Source: Spirochaetales bacterium (GTDB lineage Bacteria; Spirochaetota; Spirochaetia; Sphaerochaetales; Sphaerochaetaceae). From it: 16,565 nt of DNA. A program made the translations under genes and the position numbers. Within the stretch, counting starts at the first letter, position 1; each line of letters begins with the position of its first letter. This document shows, one piece after another, positions 15,173 through 16,565 of the stretch. Under the pieces are notes generated by a model that was given only the letters and a program-made list of their open reading frames with translations, ran no database searches and was not told where the DNA came from. The stretch spans positions 1-16,565 of the forward strand of contig JAFVFA010000035.1 of assembly GCA_017475725.1 (NCBI GenBank). The letters run 5' to 3'.

Positions 15173-15203
15173 GTTTTAGAATAGAAATCAAAATCATTCA
15201 GGC

Positions 15204-15232
15204 ACACCATAGGTGTACTGTTTTCCAAGTAC
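15204..15232 (-). promoter_or_regulatory. Two overlapping small inverted repeats in the oppA leader
   Basis: ACACC-ATA-GGTGT (15204-15216) and GTACT-N8-AGTAC (15215-15232) share two bases, so only one hairpin can form fully at a time. They lie 44-72 bases before the oppA start. They could be a leader structure or an operator, but the arms are only five bases each. Confidence 0.3.
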
Positions 15233-15283
15233 ATCACAAATTGTCACATTTATCAAGAAAAATCGCACCTTCTCACGCCTACA

Positions 15284-15289
15284 ATTATA
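15284..15289 (-). promoter_or_regulatory. Candidate -10 box for the opp operon
   Basis: A perfect TATAAT on the minus strand, about 124 bases before oppA and downstream of the galE terminator. No good -35 sits 16-18 bases upstream. TTTACA (15315-15320) is a 5/6 -35 match but is spaced correctly only for a weak TAATAC at 15292-15297. The leader would be about 117 bases. Confidence 0.4.
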
Positions 15290-15317
15290 GAGTATTAGAT
15301 GCATCGTTGTTTTTTGT

Positions 15318-15343
15318 AAAAAACCTTTGTCCCTTTGGACAAA
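15318..15343 (-). terminator. Terminator after galE
   Basis: On the minus strand a 7-bp stem TTTGTCC/GGACAAA (15337-15343 with 15326-15332, 4-base loop) is followed by GG and six Ts (15323-15318). It starts 33 bases after the galE stop and would insulate galE from oppA. The stem is short, with only three G-C pairs, so strength is uncertain. Confidence 0.6.
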
Positions 15344-15375
15344 TAAACTATATTTTTTTTGAAACCACGAACCAA

Positions 15376-16389
15376 TCAGTCCCCGAAGCCGTTGGGGTTC
15401 ATGCTCTGCCAGCGCCAGGAATCCGCGCACATGCGCTCAAGGTCATACCTGGCCTCAAAGCCCAGAACCTTTCTGGCCTTCTCGGTGTCGGCATAGACCG
15501 TTGCAAGGTCTCCGGCCCTCCTAGGACCTATCTCGTACCTGATCTTTCTGCCGCAGGCCTTCTCGTAGGCGTGCACAATCTCCAGGACGCTTGAACCCTT
15601 TCCTGTTCCGATGTTGAAGACCTCGCATCCCTTGTGGCTGGAGGCGTACTCTATTGCAAGCACGTGGGCCCTTGCGAGGTCCACCACGTGGATGTAGTCT
15701 CTGACCCCCGTTCCGTCCGGTGTGTCGTAGTCGTTCCCGAACACGGTCAGGTGGTCGCGTCTGCCTATTGCAACCTGGGAGACATAGGGCCTGAGGTTGT
15801 TGGGGATCCCCTGGGGATCCTCTCCGATCAGGCCGCTCTCGTGGGCGCCAACCGGGTTGAAGTATCTGAGAAGGACTATGGAGAGGTCAGGATCAGCCAC
15901 GCAGAGGGCCTTGAAGATCTGCTCACCCATGTACTTGGTCCAGCCGTACGGGTTTGTGCAGTTTCCCGTCCTGCTGCTCTCTGTCAGAGGCATGGTGTTG
16001 TCACCGGAATAGACTGTGGCGCTGGAGGAGAAGACAAGATTCCTGACGTTGTGCGCCTTCATGACCTTGCAGAGGACCATTGATGCGTCGAGGTTGTTCC
16101 GGAAGTACTCCAAGGGCTTCTGGACGCTCTCCCCAACGGCTTTGAGGCCGGCGAAATGGATGACGCTGTCAATGTCGCACTCTGTGAAGACCGCATCCAG
16201 AGCCTTCTCGTCACAGACGTCCACGTTGAAGAACAGGGGGCGTTTGCCCGTGATCTGCTGCACCCTGTCAAGCGATTTCTCATGGCTGTTGACCAGATTG
16301 TCCACAACCACCACATCATGACCGGCATTGATCAGCTCCACACACGCATGGCTTCCGATGAAGCCGGCTCCACCAGTGACAAGAATCAT
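15376..16389 (-). CDS. galE: UDP-glucose 4-epimerase
   Basis: A 337-residue short-chain dehydrogenase of the GalE type. The NAD motif G-G-A-G-F-I-G-S is at 6-13, and D30 closes the second strand (V-V-V-D-N). The catalytic residues are S123 (F-S-S-S-A-T-V-Y) and Y148-x3-K152 (Y-G-W-T-K), one position off the E. coli numbering. R-Y-F-N-P-V-G-A-H (175-183) and G-V-R-D-Y-I-H-V-V-D-L (228-238) are GalE blocks. It interconverts UDP-glucose and UDP-galactose for galactose use and for surface glycans. Length is normal for the family. GGGAG (16396-16400) lies six bases before the ATG. It appears monocistronic between its own promoter region and a terminator. Confidence 0.96.
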   Translation of the reverse strand: MILVTGGAGFIGSHACVELINAGHDVVVVDNLVNSHEKSLDRVQQITGKRPLFFNVDVCDEKALDAVFTECDIDSVIHFAGLKAVGESVQKPLEYFRNNLDASMVLCKVMKAHNVRNLVFSSSATVYSGDNTMPLTESSRTGNCTNPYGWTKYMGEQIFKALCVADPDLSIVLLRYFNPVGAHESGLIGEDPQGIPNNLRPYVSQVAIGRRDHLTVFGNDYDTPDGTGVRDYIHVVDLARAHVLAIEYASSHKGCEVFNIGTGKGSSVLEIVHAYEKACGRKIRYEIGPRRAGDLATVYADTEKARKVLGFEARYDLERMCADSWRWQSMNPNGFGD

Positions 16390-16409
16390 CTTTCTCTCCC
16401 TAACAATGT

Positions 16410-16430
16410 CCTGTTTGCTGTATGAACAGG
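16410..16430. repeat. Inverted repeat in the galE leader
   Basis: CCTGTT and AACAGG (16410-16415, 16425-16430) can form a 6-bp stem with a 9-base loop, 21-41 bases before the galE start. It may be an operator half-site pair or a leader hairpin; there is no other support. Confidence 0.3.
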
Positions 16431-16504
16431 CATTTTATCGCTATTATTCGCAAGAATCGGTTTTGCATTTGGCTTTTCAAAAAAGTTGAACCAATTCGGC
16501 TTTT

Positions 16505-16513
16505 ATTATATCA
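16505..16513 (-). promoter_or_regulatory. Extended -10 promoter element for galE
   Basis: TGATATAAT on the minus strand is a perfect -10 with the TGn extension. No clear -35 is seen at the usual distance, which an extended -10 can tolerate. Transcription would start near 16498, leaving a leader of about 109 bases before galE. Confidence 0.5.
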
Positions 16514-16565
16514 TATTGCCTTGTTATGGGCGAGTACGTTTTGGACTCCACAATGAAAACAATCC

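Noticed and set aside
15194..15594. Frames crossing the galE-oppA gap on both strands
   Set aside because: They combine galE antisense or off-frame sequence with AT-rich leader DNA and have no recognisable protein features.

Overview
The window reads as chromosome from a diderm spirochaete, most like the Sphaerochaeta/Treponema group found in animal guts. This is an inference. It rests on moderate-to-high GC, export signals of the form 'VFA|SGAAES' on the solute-binding protein, a large signal-peptide-bearing beta-barrel-type protein, and the gene mix. No rRNA, tRNA, CRISPR array, phage or insertion sequence was seen. Gene density is high, and the only non-coding stretches are short (at most about 215 bases).

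Layout. (1) 1-2312, plus strand: the 3' part of a calcineurin-like metallophosphoesterase, then an MFS transporter. Between them lie copies of a short AT-rich element that also encodes the end of the phosphoesterase. (2) 2293-6343, minus strand: a probable five-gene unit read from right to left. It holds a cytidylate-kinase-like protein, an RsuA-type pseudouridine synthase, an outer-membrane beta-barrel candidate, a D-2-hydroxyacid dehydrogenase and a previously uncalled 51-residue membrane protein. The unit has an extended -10 promoter and two 4-bp start/stop overlaps, and its last gene overlaps the end of the MFS gene convergently. (3) 6420-15160, minus strand: a six-gene oligopeptide ABC transporter operon in the order oppA, terminator/attenuator, oppB, oppC, oppD, oppF, apbE-like. 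(4) 15376-16389, minus strand: galE, with its own promoter region and a terminator before oppA.

The transporter is the main point of interest. Its subunits resemble the Ami oligopeptide permease of Gram-positive bacteria (AmiA/C/D/E/F) more than the classical OppABCDF, as I recall those families. The binding protein appears circularly permuted: about 100 residues that normally form the C-terminal end of an AmiA/OppA protein sit directly after the signal peptide, and the protein stops where that segment should begin. OppD carries an insert of about 250 residues, rich in charged helices, between Walker A and the Q-loop. It keeps the shape of the C-terminal iron-sulfur motif of OppD proteins but has lost all four cysteines. 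OppB has an external domain of about 270 residues after its first membrane helix. The operon ends with a membrane-anchored, divergent ApbE-fold protein that has lost its glycine-rich FAD loop. Together these suggest a remodelled peptide importer with an accessory periplasmic protein. The family comparisons come from memory and need alignment.
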